A stretch of 64,000 nt of DNA from an uncultured Eubacteriales bacterium (lineage in GTDB: Bacteria > Bacillota > Clostridia > Christensenellales > Aristaeellaceae), in the NCBI GenBank assembly GCA_902765395.1, contig CACWZP010000007.1, forward strand, positions 28,615 through 92,614. Reading direction: 5' to 3'. The position numbers and the translations under genes are program-made. Each line of letters starts with the position of its first letter. Position 1 is the stretch's first letter. This document shows positions 45,991-54,229 of this stretch, piece after piece. The notes under the pieces were generated by a model that saw only the letters and a program-made list of their open reading frames with translations, ran no database searches and was not told the DNA's origin.

Positions 45991-46959
45991 ATGAGCAAGA
46001 GAAGATATGGCAACAACATCCGCGTGCCCGAGGATCCGCCGGGCAAGCCCTCGCTGCTGGCCATCGGCATACTGCTGATCGTCGCACCGCCGGTGAGCAC
46101 GTTAATCGGCATCTACCTTGGCTTCAAGCGGCTGCGCGCGGAGTGGACGCGCAAGCAGTACCAGATGTTCAGGCGCTACGCCAACGCCATCGGCGACCGG
46201 GACACCATCAGCATCCGCGGCCTGGCGGCGGAGATGGGCCGTTCCACCGGCGACGTGGTCAGCGAGCTGCAGACCATGATCGACGAGGGCATGATCCCCG
46301 GCAACGCCTACATCGACCGCAGCCACATGACCCTTTACCTGGATTCCGCCGTCCGCGGCACCGTGGAGACGGAGTTCGTTACCCCCGTGGTGAACGTGTT
46401 TGTGAACCCGGACGACCGCGCCCAGACCGTGGCCGAAGCCCGTACCAAGGCCGCTGAGCGCGCCGGGGAGGCCCCCGCCGCGCCGAAGCACGCCGCCCCC
46501 GAGCCCCGCAAGACGGGCACGGAGAACGAGGACTTCGAGGCCAAGCTGCGCGAGATCCGCCAGCTGAACGACGACATCCAGGACAAGGCCGTGTCGGACC
46601 GCATCGACCGCATCGGCGAGCTGACCGCCAGCATCTTCCGCGTGGTTCGGGAAAAGCCGGAGCACGCCGAGGAGGTGCGCAAGTTCATGAACTACTACCT
46701 GCCCACCACCCTCAAGCTGCTGAAATCCTACAGCCTGATGGAAAAGCAGAGCTACCAGGGCGAGAACATCCAGGCCTCCCGCAAGAAGATCGAGAGCGTG
46801 CTGGACACCCTCACCCACGCCTTCGAGCAGCAGCAGGACCGCCTGTTCAAGACCGAGGCGCTGGACGTGGAGACCGACATCAGCGTGCTGGAGACCATGA
46901 TGGCCAGCGACGGCCTGCTGGAAAAGCAGGGCGAGCTGCGCGTCGGCGGCGGACATTAA
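45991..46959 (+). CDS. XpaC-like (5-bromo-4-chloroindolyl phosphate hydrolysis) family protein
   Basis: A 322-residue protein: one N-terminal hydrophobic segment (SLLAIGILLIVAPPVSTLIGIYLG), a winged-helix-like region (TISIRGLAAEMGRSTGDVVSELQ), an Ala/Pro-rich linker and a C-terminal helical XpaC domain (KFMNYYLPTTLKLLKSYSLME, LDVETDISVLETMM). XpaC proteins are usually encoded with TelA-type proteins and are linked to stress or toxic-anion resistance; no telA is present here. GAGGTG upstream makes the ATG at 45991 the best start. A terminator follows. Confidence 0.88.
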   Translation: MSKRRYGNNIRVPEDPPGKPSLLAIGILLIVAPPVSTLIGIYLGFKRLRAEWTRKQYQMFRRYANAIGDRDTISIRGLAAEMGRSTGDVVSELQTMIDEGMIPGNAYIDRSHMTLYLDSAVRGTVETEFVTPVVNVFVNPDDRAQTVAEARTKAAERAGEAPAAPKHAAPEPRKTGTENEDFEAKLREIRQLNDDIQDKAVSDRIDRIGELTASIFRVVREKPEHAEEVRKFMNYYLPTTLKLLKSYSLMEKQSYQGENIQASRKKIESVLDTLTHAFEQQQDRLFKTEALDVETDISVLETMMASDGLLEKQGELRVGGGH

Positions 46960-46990
46960 AAACCGACGTCGGTTTGTTGTTGCGGAATAA

Positions 46991-47023
46991 GGCGGACGCG
47001 CCATAGAGCGCGCCCGCCTTTTA
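46991..47023 (+). terminator. Terminator after the XpaC-like gene
   Basis: GGCGGACGCGC and GCGCGCCCGCC pair (one mismatch) around CATAGA, followed by TTTTAT. Confidence 0.8.
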
Positions 47024-47032
47024 TCTCTCCGC

Positions 47033-48442
47033 TCACAGCCTCGGAAAATCGGGCCTGCAGGGGTTCTTGCGCATATCATCCGACCAGCCTACCCTGTCGC
47101 AGCGGATGCAGCGCACCTTGTGGCGATAGGTGTCATCCGGTTCCGGGATCGTCGCGTGGCCGTTGATGCGTTCGGCCTGAACCGACTGCTCGATCTTTGT
47201 AAGCATCACGCCGTTCCCGGCCCTCCAGGCCGCGCACCAGCGCAGGTGCTCCCGCTTGCCCGACGGATTGCTGGCCAGCGGATCCCGCGCGATTTCGCCC
47301 AACAACTCCCGGTCGCATATCTTCGCGATGGCCTTTTTTGTGAGCTGGCCGCTGTAATCCGCTGCGCCGGACTTCGCGAACCTCGCCAGAACCGCGTCGT
47401 CGTCGACGGATTCCAGCGCCTTCTCCCGCGTCTGGGATTGCGCCCGAACATCGAACAGCACGTATTCCGGCGTGTACGCTTCGCAGCGATTCATCAATAC
47501 GGGATAGATGTTCCACAGATTCAGGTTGTCAAGGCCCTTGGCGATGCTCGCCAGTCGTTCGCTGTCGGCCATGCGCTCGGCGGCGGCAAGCCCGGCCTCC
47601 TGCGAATCGCTCTCAATGACCTCCGCCAGCAGCGCGTCGTCCGGGCTCTTCATGCGCCGAACCGCCGCCGCACGTACCGAGGTGGGCAGGTTATCATCCA
47701 GAGCAAGCTCCGAAAGCAGCGCGTCGTCGGACATCTGTTCCACGAGCTTTGCGCGGGGCTCCGCCGGGCGCGAATCGTCTCTCGCGAAGGCCGCGCGGGC
47801 CTCGTCGGTGTCCAGAGCCTTCGCCTCCCGCCCGGCCAGCAGCTTTTCCACTTCCCTGAGGCGCGCGTTGCAGAGGTCGGTGACCTTCTGCCGACGCCGC
47901 TTTTCCTCGTCGATCAGGCCGTAGGCATAGGGCGGGATGACCGCCTGGATCAGCTCCGCGTCCTCGGTGGATGCCAGCGCGGCTTTCAGGGGATCCAGGT
48001 TCATCAGCGCCGCCGGGCTGTTCGGGGCCAGCAGCGCCACCGCCTTGCCGACCTGCTGCCTGTCGTCCGTCAGCTTCAAAAGCCCAGGGATCAGCGCCTC
48101 CGGCCAGGACACCTCGCTGAACCGCTGGACGGCCGCCTGGCGGTTGTCCTTGGCGCTGTCGCGCAGGGCGCACGCCAAAATCGCGTCCGTGGAGCGGAGC
48201 TTTCGGATGGCGTCGGCGCGGACGTACTGGTCCTCGTCCGACTTGGCGACGATCTCCAGCGCCTGCTGGTCCTCCAGCTTTTGCACCGCCTCGCGCCGTT
48301 TGGGCTGGCTGGGGCTTTTCAGCGCAATCTCACGCCAATGCTTCTGGCCGACCACCGCCACAGGCCGGCCGGGCTGGGTCGGCATCGCCGGCGCGGTATT
48401 GCTTTGCTTTTTCTTTCCCTTGAAAAGATCAAATAAACCCAT
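47033..48442 (-). CDS. HEAT-repeat-like hypothetical protein
   Basis: A 469-residue cytoplasmic protein that begins MGLFDLFKGKKK and continues with repeated short helical units (REAVQKLEDQQALEIVAKSD, YVRADAIRKLRS, and later DALLSELALDDNLPTSVRAAAVRRMKSPD), a HEAT or PBS-lyase-like solenoid. The C-terminus has CIRC and a further Cys that could bind zinc. No enzyme motif is visible. The start is fixed by the GGGGTGAGG upstream of ATG 48442. It has no obvious operon partners. It is likely a protein-interaction scaffold; function unknown. Confidence 0.7.
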   Translation of the reverse strand: MGLFDLFKGKKKQSNTAPAMPTQPGRPVAVVGQKHWREIALKSPSQPKRREAVQKLEDQQALEIVAKSDEDQYVRADAIRKLRSTDAILACALRDSAKDNRQAAVQRFSEVSWPEALIPGLLKLTDDRQQVGKAVALLAPNSPAALMNLDPLKAALASTEDAELIQAVIPPYAYGLIDEEKRRRQKVTDLCNARLREVEKLLAGREAKALDTDEARAAFARDDSRPAEPRAKLVEQMSDDALLSELALDDNLPTSVRAAAVRRMKSPDDALLAEVIESDSQEAGLAAAERMADSERLASIAKGLDNLNLWNIYPVLMNRCEAYTPEYVLFDVRAQSQTREKALESVDDDAVLARFAKSGAADYSGQLTKKAIAKICDRELLGEIARDPLASNPSGKREHLRWCAAWRAGNGVMLTKIEQSVQAERINGHATIPEPDDTYRHKVRCIRCDRVGWSDDMRKNPCRPDFPRL

Positions 48443-48529
48443 GCGCCTCACCCCTTTGTTTATTGCACTTATGTTAATTCTAACATTTATTCGCGTAAAT
48501 GTCAACGCTATGACAGGCTGCGCGCCGGT

Positions 48530-50035
48530 TTATTCAAACCAGTCGATGGTTTGGTTCGCGTAGTCGCCCACGTTGAAGGCCCAGTCGGTGAGGAAGGCCT
48601 CCCAGGACTGGCCGGTGGCGGCGTCCAGGGCGGCGACCAGATCCATCTCCGTGAGGATGTGGCCGTCCCGTCCCATCTGATAAAAGCCCCGCAGACCGTC
48701 CAGCAGCCCCTCCAGCCCCATGGCCTGCCGCAGCTCGTGGAGCACCACCGCGCCGCGGTTCAGCACCACGATGCCGTACTCCCGGCTGTTGAACATGGCC
48801 GCATCCGTGGTCAGCCGCAGGCCGCCCGGAACCGTCTGCTGCAGCGCAGGCACCCAGTCCCGGTTGACCGCCTTCAGAAAGGCGTCGCGGCCTTCGGCGT
48901 CCTCCAGCAGCAGGTATGAGATGTACTCGCTCACGGCGTCGCTCAGCCAGGCGTCGGCCACTGGCTCCGGGCTGGCGGCGATGCCGAAGTACTGCTGGGC
49001 CACGCAGAAGCGCAGCCGGTGGGCCAGCGCGTCGGCACTGCCCGCCCTCAACAGGTCGCCGGAGAGCCACACGGCGCCGGGAAAGTTCAGCGCGCCCAGC
49101 GGATAGTCGCTCTGGGCGATGTCCAGCCGGTCGAACGGAAAGGGGCCGAACCAGTCCTCGCAGCGCTCGATGGCGTCCGCGGCGATCTGCGCCGCACGGG
49201 CGGCCATGCCCCGGGCGCCCGACAGCACGCGCACCGTGACGCCGGAGGCGGTTTGGCACTCCGTCGCCCGCCAGCGCCTGCCGAAGGACAGCGCCAGCTC
49301 CCGGACGTCCTTCGCGGCCACGTGCCAGCGGTTCCCGTCTCGCTCGATCTCCCCCGTGCCTGCGAGGACATAGCCTTCGGGCAGGGCCAGCGTGGCATCG
49401 AAGTCCATGGGATCGGCGTAGAGCCAGCGGGTGTGCGAAAGCGGCTTTTTCAGGATGAAGTCGCCCTCGTTCGGATCGTAGACGCCGGGTGAAAAGTAGA
49501 ACGCGCTCAACCGCACATCCGTGTCGCCCACGCCCTGGAACGCGCCGCAGCGCATCAGCAGCAGGTAGTAGTCGAACTCAAATTCGCACCGGCCGCCGGG
49601 GGCCAGGTCGCAGTCCACCCGCAGGAACGTCTCGCCCTCGCCCTGAAAGCCGAACTCGGTCGGTTTTCCGTCCACGCGCACGTCAGTCAGGTCCACGCCC
49701 GCCAGCGCGTATCCCGCGAAGAACACGGTCTCCAGTTCGTCTGGCTCATACATCAGGGCGCTCTCCCGCCGGAACATGTTTCCCGCGCAGTTGAACACCA
49801 CGGCGCGCATTGGCCCGTCTGAGGGGTTGACATAGATGAGGCGCTGCGTGACGTGCAGCGCCTGTTCATCGGGCATGTATTCCATTGCGAGCGTACACTG
49901 GCCGCGGGCGGAAGCGACTTCGGTCTGTTCTTCCGCCAGGCTGCTGAACAGCGCGCTGAACACCACGCCGCCCGCCAGCAGCACCACCAGGACGATGGCC
50001 AGTATGCGTATGAGCTTCTTGTTCCTGCCTGTCAT
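48530..50035 (-). CDS. Membrane-anchored M1 aminopeptidase-like protein with a degenerate zinc site
   Basis: A 501-residue protein with one N-terminal membrane anchor (residues 9-33) and an extracytoplasmic M1-like architecture: a beta domain (CTLAMEYMPDEQALHVTQRLIYVN), then a catalytic-like domain. In the place of the G-x-M-E-N exopeptidase motif it has GALNFPGAV, and where HEXXH is expected it has RFCVAQQYFG; the downstream zinc ligand Glu position reads WLSDAVSEY. It is therefore probably not a zinc peptidase. It lies just downstream of two signal peptidase genes (10-base gap) and is likely co-expressed with them. Confidence 0.75.
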   Translation of the reverse strand: MTGRNKKLIRILAIVLVVLLAGGVVFSALFSSLAEEQTEVASARGQCTLAMEYMPDEQALHVTQRLIYVNPSDGPMRAVVFNCAGNMFRRESALMYEPDELETVFFAGYALAGVDLTDVRVDGKPTEFGFQGEGETFLRVDCDLAPGGRCEFEFDYYLLLMRCGAFQGVGDTDVRLSAFYFSPGVYDPNEGDFILKKPLSHTRWLYADPMDFDATLALPEGYVLAGTGEIERDGNRWHVAAKDVRELALSFGRRWRATECQTASGVTVRVLSGARGMAARAAQIAADAIERCEDWFGPFPFDRLDIAQSDYPLGALNFPGAVWLSGDLLRAGSADALAHRLRFCVAQQYFGIAASPEPVADAWLSDAVSEYISYLLLEDAEGRDAFLKAVNRDWVPALQQTVPGGLRLTTDAAMFNSREYGIVVLNRGAVVLHELRQAMGLEGLLDGLRGFYQMGRDGHILTEMDLVAALDAATGQSWEAFLTDWAFNVGDYANQTIDWFE

Positions 50036-50045
50036 GTGTTCAACC

Positions 50046-50801
50046 TCACTGCACGCCGCGGATCTTGTTCAGCGGCCAGATGACCTGGCGCACATGGCCC
50101 ACGATGGCGCTCTTGGAGATGGGGCCGACGTTGTTGGTGACCGTGCCGTCGTTGCCCTCGCCGTCCTCCACGCCCGGGCCGTTCCAGTCGCGGGAATCGT
50201 GGCTGTTGTAGCGGTTGTCGCCCACCACGAAGTATTCGTCCTCGCCCAGCACATAGGCCTCGTAGTCATAGGGGCTGCCGTAGATGTAAAACTGGCCGAA
50301 GCGGGAATCCAGCAGCTCGTCCACGGTCTCGCCATCCTGCTCGTAGACCACGTGGGTCACGCCGTTTTCGCAGTAGATGGTGTCGCCGGGCACGGCCACC
50401 ACGCGCTTGACAAAGTACTCCTGGGTCTTGAGGATGCCCAGGTTGAACCAGTCGTGATAGCGGCCGGGATAGTGGCAGATGACCACCTCGTCCCGCTTGA
50501 CATCGCCAAAGCGCACGTCTGTCACCGTGACGAACAGGCGCTCGCCGTTCTCCAGCGTGTCGTACATGGAGCTGCCCTCCACGCGGATGATGCGGAACAG
50601 GAAGGTCTGGATCACGATGACGATCAGCACGGCGGAGACCAGCGCCACGATCCACTCCCTCAGCTCCTGCTTCCAGCCCTTCTTCTTGCGCTTCGGCTTC
50701 CCTTCAGGCTCCAGTCTCTTCTCCTCGGGCTCCGTCTGCTCCGGTTGGGACACAGCGTCCATGTTTTCGTCAATGATGTTCTTGACGTCGTTCTTATCCA
50801 T
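50046..50801 (-). CDS. lepB: Type I signal peptidase
   Basis: A 251-residue membrane protease removing signal peptides from exported proteins. A charged cytoplasmic N-terminus (EEKRLEPEGKPKRKKKG) is followed by a single anchor. The catalytic Ser is in VEGSSMYDTL and the Lys in EYFVKRVVAVPGD; the GDNRYNSHDSR box is also present. The N-terminal extension of about 50 residues is longer than usual. GGAG lies 7 bases before the ATG. It follows a second signal peptidase gene by 18 bases. Confidence 0.95.
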   Translation of the reverse strand: MDKNDVKNIIDENMDAVSQPEQTEPEEKRLEPEGKPKRKKKGWKQELREWIVALVSAVLIVIVIQTFLFRIIRVEGSSMYDTLENGERLFVTVTDVRFGDVKRDEVVICHYPGRYHDWFNLGILKTQEYFVKRVVAVPGDTIYCENGVTHVVYEQDGETVDELLDSRFGQFYIYGSPYDYEAYVLGEDEYFVVGDNRYNSHDSRDWNGPGVEDGEGNDGTVTNNVGPISKSAIVGHVRQVIWPLNKIRGVQ

Positions 50802-50819
50802 GTTCGTTCTCCTCGCGTT

Positions 50820-51326
50820 CTATTGAATCGGGCCGAAGCGGCTCATCGGGAACAGTATCCACCGAACCCGGCCCAGTATATCCGCCCTGCCGATGGGGCC
50901 CATGTCCGCCATCCGGCTGTCGTAGCTCTCGTCGCGGTTGTCGCCCAGCGCCAGGTACTCGTCCTCGCCCAGGGCAATGGCGTAATCCTCGGTGGGCGTG
51001 GACACGTAGGGCTCGCTGACGAGGCTGCCGTTGACGGTCAGCTGCCCGCCCGTGAAGGCGATCTCATCCCCCGGCAGGCCCACGATCCGCTTGACATAGG
51101 TGTCGTCCCGCCCGGGAAAGCGGCACTCGACCACGTCGCCACGATTTGGACCGCGGCCGGCGTATTCCAGCCGGGTCACCAGCGCCAGGTCGCCGCTTTT
51201 CAGCGTGTCCTGCATGGAGGCCCCTGCCACGCGCACCGTGCCGAAGACATAGAGCCGCAGCATGAAGCCGGCAGCCACGGCCAGCAGCACGGCCAGCGCC
51301 GCGAAGAGCCAGCGGCCCGCTTTCAT
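50820..51326 (-). CDS. Type I signal peptidase (second, short form)
   Basis: A 168-residue signal peptidase with one anchor helix, catalytic Ser in VAGASMQDTL, Lys in DTYVKRIVGLPGD and the box GDNRDESYDSR. It differs clearly from the neighbouring copy and so is probably an old paralog with a separate substrate preference. Its start overlaps the stop of the DUF951 gene by 4 bases. It forms an operon with lepB and the M1-like gene. Confidence 0.93.
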   Translation of the reverse strand: MKAGRWLFAALAVLLAVAAGFMLRLYVFGTVRVAGASMQDTLKSGDLALVTRLEYAGRGPNRGDVVECRFPGRDDTYVKRIVGLPGDEIAFTGGQLTVNGSLVSEPYVSTPTEDYAIALGEDEYLALGDNRDESYDSRMADMGPIGRADILGRVRWILFPMSRFGPIQ

Positions 51327-51520
51327 GCCTCGGCCTCCCCCGCGCTCTCCACAATCTTCTTGACCCGCTTTTCAAACACCGGGCGCTCCAGCATCACGAT
51401 GCGCTCGCACTTCTCGCAGCGCATCTTGATGTCCGCGCCCACATAGGTCACGCGCCAAAGGTCATTGCCGCAGGGATGCGCCTTGCGCATCTTCACCAGG
51501 TCGCCAACGTGCAGCAGCAT
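51323..51520 (-). CDS. DUF951 family protein
   Basis: A 65-residue protein with the DUF951 pattern: LHVGDLVKMRKAHPCGNDLW, VTYVGADIKMRCEKC and a final VMLERPVFEKRV. The cysteines may bind zinc. The family is widely conserved in Firmicutes and its function is unknown. GGAGGCGAGGGA precedes ATG 51520. It is translationally coupled to the short signal peptidase gene. Confidence 0.9.
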   Translation of the reverse strand: MLLHVGDLVKMRKAHPCGNDLWRVTYVGADIKMRCEKCERIVMLERPVFEKRVKKIVESAGEAEA

Positions 51521-51596
51521 TCCCTCGCCTCCATGCCGTATTATAGAAGATGAATATTGCCTCAGTGTGAACTTTTGAAGAATGATTGTGGAAGGG

Positions 51597-52841
51597 CTAC
51601 CGGGGCAGCGCAAAGTAGTGGGAAATGCCCGTGATGTCGGACGCGCACAGCGCCAGCTCGCCCGCGTAGGCCGGCACGGCCAGCTCCCGCGCGAGGGCCC
51701 CCTCCCGCTTGCTGCGGGCGAACTCCGCCATCACGTGGTAGCCGTCGGAGCGCAGATAGCCCACCGACCAGTTGTCCACGATATCCAGTGGATCGGCAAG
51801 CTCCGGCAGGCCGGGAATGTCCGTTGAGAAGCCTTCCAGGATGACATGATAGAAGCCCACGCCGGCGTGAACCACCGCGTCGCATACAGACTCCGGTCTG
51901 TTTTCATTGTTCAAAAACAGACTGTAGTCTGCTCCCGTCAGCCTGCGCCGGGCGATGTTCAGCGTCAGCGGGCTGCGGTCGATGCCGATAAAGTTCCGGC
52001 CGTTGCGCCGGGCGGCCTCCAGCGTGGTGGCGCTGCCAGCGAAGGGGTCCAGCACCCAGTCGCCGGGACGGGACGCGCACTTGACGATCCTGTCCAGCAG
52101 CGCCAGGGGCTTTTGCACGTCAAAACCGGTGCGCTCCGGGTCCTTCTGCTGCAGGTGCGGCAGGTCCTGCCATACGTCCGTGGGGGCGATGGGATCGTCG
52201 TCGTAGTAGGTGTACACCCGCCCGCCGGAGCGGATGGAGCGATAGACGCGGCCGTCCGGGTCCACATGGCGGCGCATGTGGCTGGTGCGGGGCTTGTCCC
52301 GGGGCGCCTTCACGGCGTCGATGTTGAAGTCGTAGCGGTCGGACTTGCGGTAGAACAGGATCACGTCGTGCTTGCGGGAGAAGTGGTGGATGCTGCGGCC
52401 GCCGCTTTGGTAGACCCAGATGATCTCGTTGAGCAGGTTGTCCTCGCCGAAGATCTCGTCCATCAACAGGCGCACGTGGGGATGGGCGCGGTAGTCCAGG
52501 TGGACGAAGATCATGCCCTCGTCCGAGAGCAGCCGCCGGGACAGCTCCAGCACCCGGCGCATCATGGCCAGGTATTCCGCGCGGTCAAAGCGGTCGGAAA
52601 AGCTCTCCAGCGCGAAGCTGCCCTTGCCCTGGCGCCACTCCTTCTCTCCCACGCGCACGCGCATATAGAAGCGGTCGCCGGTCATGAAGGGCGGGTCCAT
52701 GTAGATCAGCTTGATCTTCCCCTCGTATTCGCCCAGCAGGCCCTCCATCCGCTCCACGGCATCGCCCAGCAGGAACATGCCCCTGGGCCCGCCGCTGACC
52801 GGATGCCGCTCCGCCGTCACCTGTATCCGCTCCAGCGCCAT
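51597..52841 (-). CDS. Orphan DNA methyltransferase (beta class, N4/N6)
   Basis: A 414-residue methyltransferase: motif IV DPPFMTG (instead of DPPYNTG) near residue 49 and motif I VLDPFAGSATTLEAA near residue 264, in the circularly permuted order typical of the beta class. The last 120 residues form an extra domain of unknown role. No restriction endonuclease gene is next to it, so it may be regulatory or a remnant of a restriction system. The start at 52841 has a GAGGCGG site. Composition matches the chromosome. Confidence 0.88.
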   Translation of the reverse strand: MALERIQVTAERHPVSGGPRGMFLLGDAVERMEGLLGEYEGKIKLIYMDPPFMTGDRFYMRVRVGEKEWRQGKGSFALESFSDRFDRAEYLAMMRRVLELSRRLLSDEGMIFVHLDYRAHPHVRLLMDEIFGEDNLLNEIIWVYQSGGRSIHHFSRKHDVILFYRKSDRYDFNIDAVKAPRDKPRTSHMRRHVDPDGRVYRSIRSGGRVYTYYDDDPIAPTDVWQDLPHLQQKDPERTGFDVQKPLALLDRIVKCASRPGDWVLDPFAGSATTLEAARRNGRNFIGIDRSPLTLNIARRRLTGADYSLFLNNENRPESVCDAVVHAGVGFYHVILEGFSTDIPGLPELADPLDIVDNWSVGYLRSDGYHVMAEFARSKREGALARELAVPAYAGELALCASDITGISHYFALPR

Positions 52842-52964
52842 CTGTCACACCGCCTCTTTCACCAATTAAACCTATTATAGCAGGTTTTGGGGGATGTGAC
52901 AAGGGCGCGGGCGTGACACATGGCATGTCCTTCTAAACGGCAAGAAAATGAACAAGTCAGTTTC

Positions 52965-53075
52965 CCCTTTTTAGGGGAGGCAAGAGGGATATCGGCGGGA
53001 CAACGCAGCCCTGACAAAGAGCGCGGCACCCTGATCCCGTATTCCTCATTCCTCATTCCTCATTCCTAATTCCCA
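52965..53075. repeat. Intergenic repeats: GGGGA hairpin fragment and family B tail
   Basis: A CCCCTTTTTTAGGGG hairpin near 52967-52981 and tandem ATTCCTCATTCC units at 53040-53075, up to the stop of the endolysin-like gene. The 234 bases between the two genes hold no credible coding sequence. Confidence 0.55.
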
Positions 53076-54077
53076 TCAAACCAGTCGTCCGTATTTCCCG
53101 GAAACCCAGCCGGCGCGGCCCTCGTAATCCACCTTCAGCCAGCGGGTGGCCTCGTCGATCTGCCCCAGCCAGCTGAGCCTGTCACCCGCGTGGGCCACGC
53201 CCAGGATCCTGCCGGAGGTGTTCGGCGCGTCGCGGACATAGCAGTTGCCCCCGGCGATCTCCACCAGCCGCGGCGCGTTGGGCGCGGCCTCCAGCTTCGC
53301 CAGCGCCTTCTCCAGCGCGACGCAGGTCTTCGGCCCGCAGATGCCGTCGGCGGCCAGGCGGCTGTCCCGCTGGAAGGCCTTCACCGCCAGCTCCGTGGCG
53401 TCGCCGAAGTCCCCGTCAGCGCCCCACCGGCCGCAATCGTAGCCCAGCCGGATCAGCGCCGACTGCAGCTGCTTCACATCCGGGCCCTCCATGCCGTTTT
53501 TCAGCAGCCGGTCGCCCAGCTTGAGCCCCTCGGCCTGGATCGCGCCGTAGTCGAAGTACCTGGTCATCAGGCCCCAGAAATCCGGCTTGCGGGACAGTAG
53601 CTTCGTCTCCACCACGCCGCTCATCACGCCCCGGGCCTCGATCAGATACCAGTCTCCCCGGGGCTTGTTCGCGTCCACGGGCCTGTAGAGGAAGGCCACG
53701 TGGGTGATATTTCCCGCCGTCTTGCCCCAGAACACCGCCGCGCCGGCCACGCGGTACTTCGGCGGGATCACGCCCGCGCCCTTGGGGGCGCACCAGTCGG
53801 CATAGTTGTAGCGGGCCTTGCTGTCGATGCTCTTGCCGCTGTAATCCTTGTACAGGCCCTCGGCCAGGCCGTTGCAGTCCCAGACCCGCTGGGCGTGCGC
53901 CCGCCAGTAGAGCGCCTTTTCCCGCTGGGCGCCGGTGTACTGGGTGAACCAGTGGCTGTTCACCGCCCACTTCTTCGGGTCCTGGCCCGTCGCCCCCATG
54001 ATATAGCCGTCCCTGCGCGAGAGCGCCTCGCCCAGCTCCATCGTGAACAGCGCCGCGGGCATCTTCTTGATCGCCAT
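53076..54077 (-). CDS. Endolysin-like protein: NlpC/P60-like, peptidoglycan-binding and SH3-like domains
   Basis: A 333-residue protein. The N-terminal 160 residues resemble NlpC/P60 or CHAP-type amidases (WDCNGLAEGLY with the presumed catalytic Cys; THVAFLYRP with His). A PG_binding_1 domain follows (GPDVKQLQSALIRLGYD, GDFGDATELAVKAFQ), then an SH3-like C-terminus (CYVRDAPNTSGRILGVA). There is no signal peptide, so it looks like a phage-type endolysin needing a holin or lysis for release. AAAGGAGG sets ATG 54077. No other phage gene is nearby. Confidence 0.82.
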   Translation of the reverse strand: MAIKKMPAALFTMELGEALSRRDGYIMGATGQDPKKWAVNSHWFTQYTGAQREKALYWRAHAQRVWDCNGLAEGLYKDYSGKSIDSKARYNYADWCAPKGAGVIPPKYRVAGAAVFWGKTAGNITHVAFLYRPVDANKPRGDWYLIEARGVMSGVVETKLLSRKPDFWGLMTRYFDYGAIQAEGLKLGDRLLKNGMEGPDVKQLQSALIRLGYDCGRWGADGDFGDATELAVKAFQRDSRLAADGICGPKTCVALEKALAKLEAAPNAPRLVEIAGGNCYVRDAPNTSGRILGVAHAGDRLSWLGQIDEATRWLKVDYEGRAGWVSGKYGRLV

Positions 54078-54190
54078 GCTGATACCTCCTTTCCCCATGC
54101 CTATGCCGCCCGCAGCGTAGGGGTGCGAAGATATAATCGAACATCTGTTTAAATCTTGCAAAGACTGTTTTCAATTAAAAATGCAGGTGC

Positions 54191-54196
54191 TATAAT
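54191..54196 (+). promoter_or_regulatory. Putative -10 element of uvrB
   Basis: TATAAT 34 bases upstream of ATG 54230; the -35 region (TTTTCA at 54168-54173) is weak. No clear LexA box was seen. Confidence 0.5.
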
Positions 54197-54229
54197 AGAG
54201 GCATCAATCACATACAAGAGGCCATGACC

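Noticed and set aside
53040-53075. Short tandem ATTCCTC units that look like a mini CRISPR or satellite array.
   Set aside because: The units are contiguous with no unique spacers, and the same pattern forms one arm of the palindromic family B repeat elsewhere. No cas gene is present.
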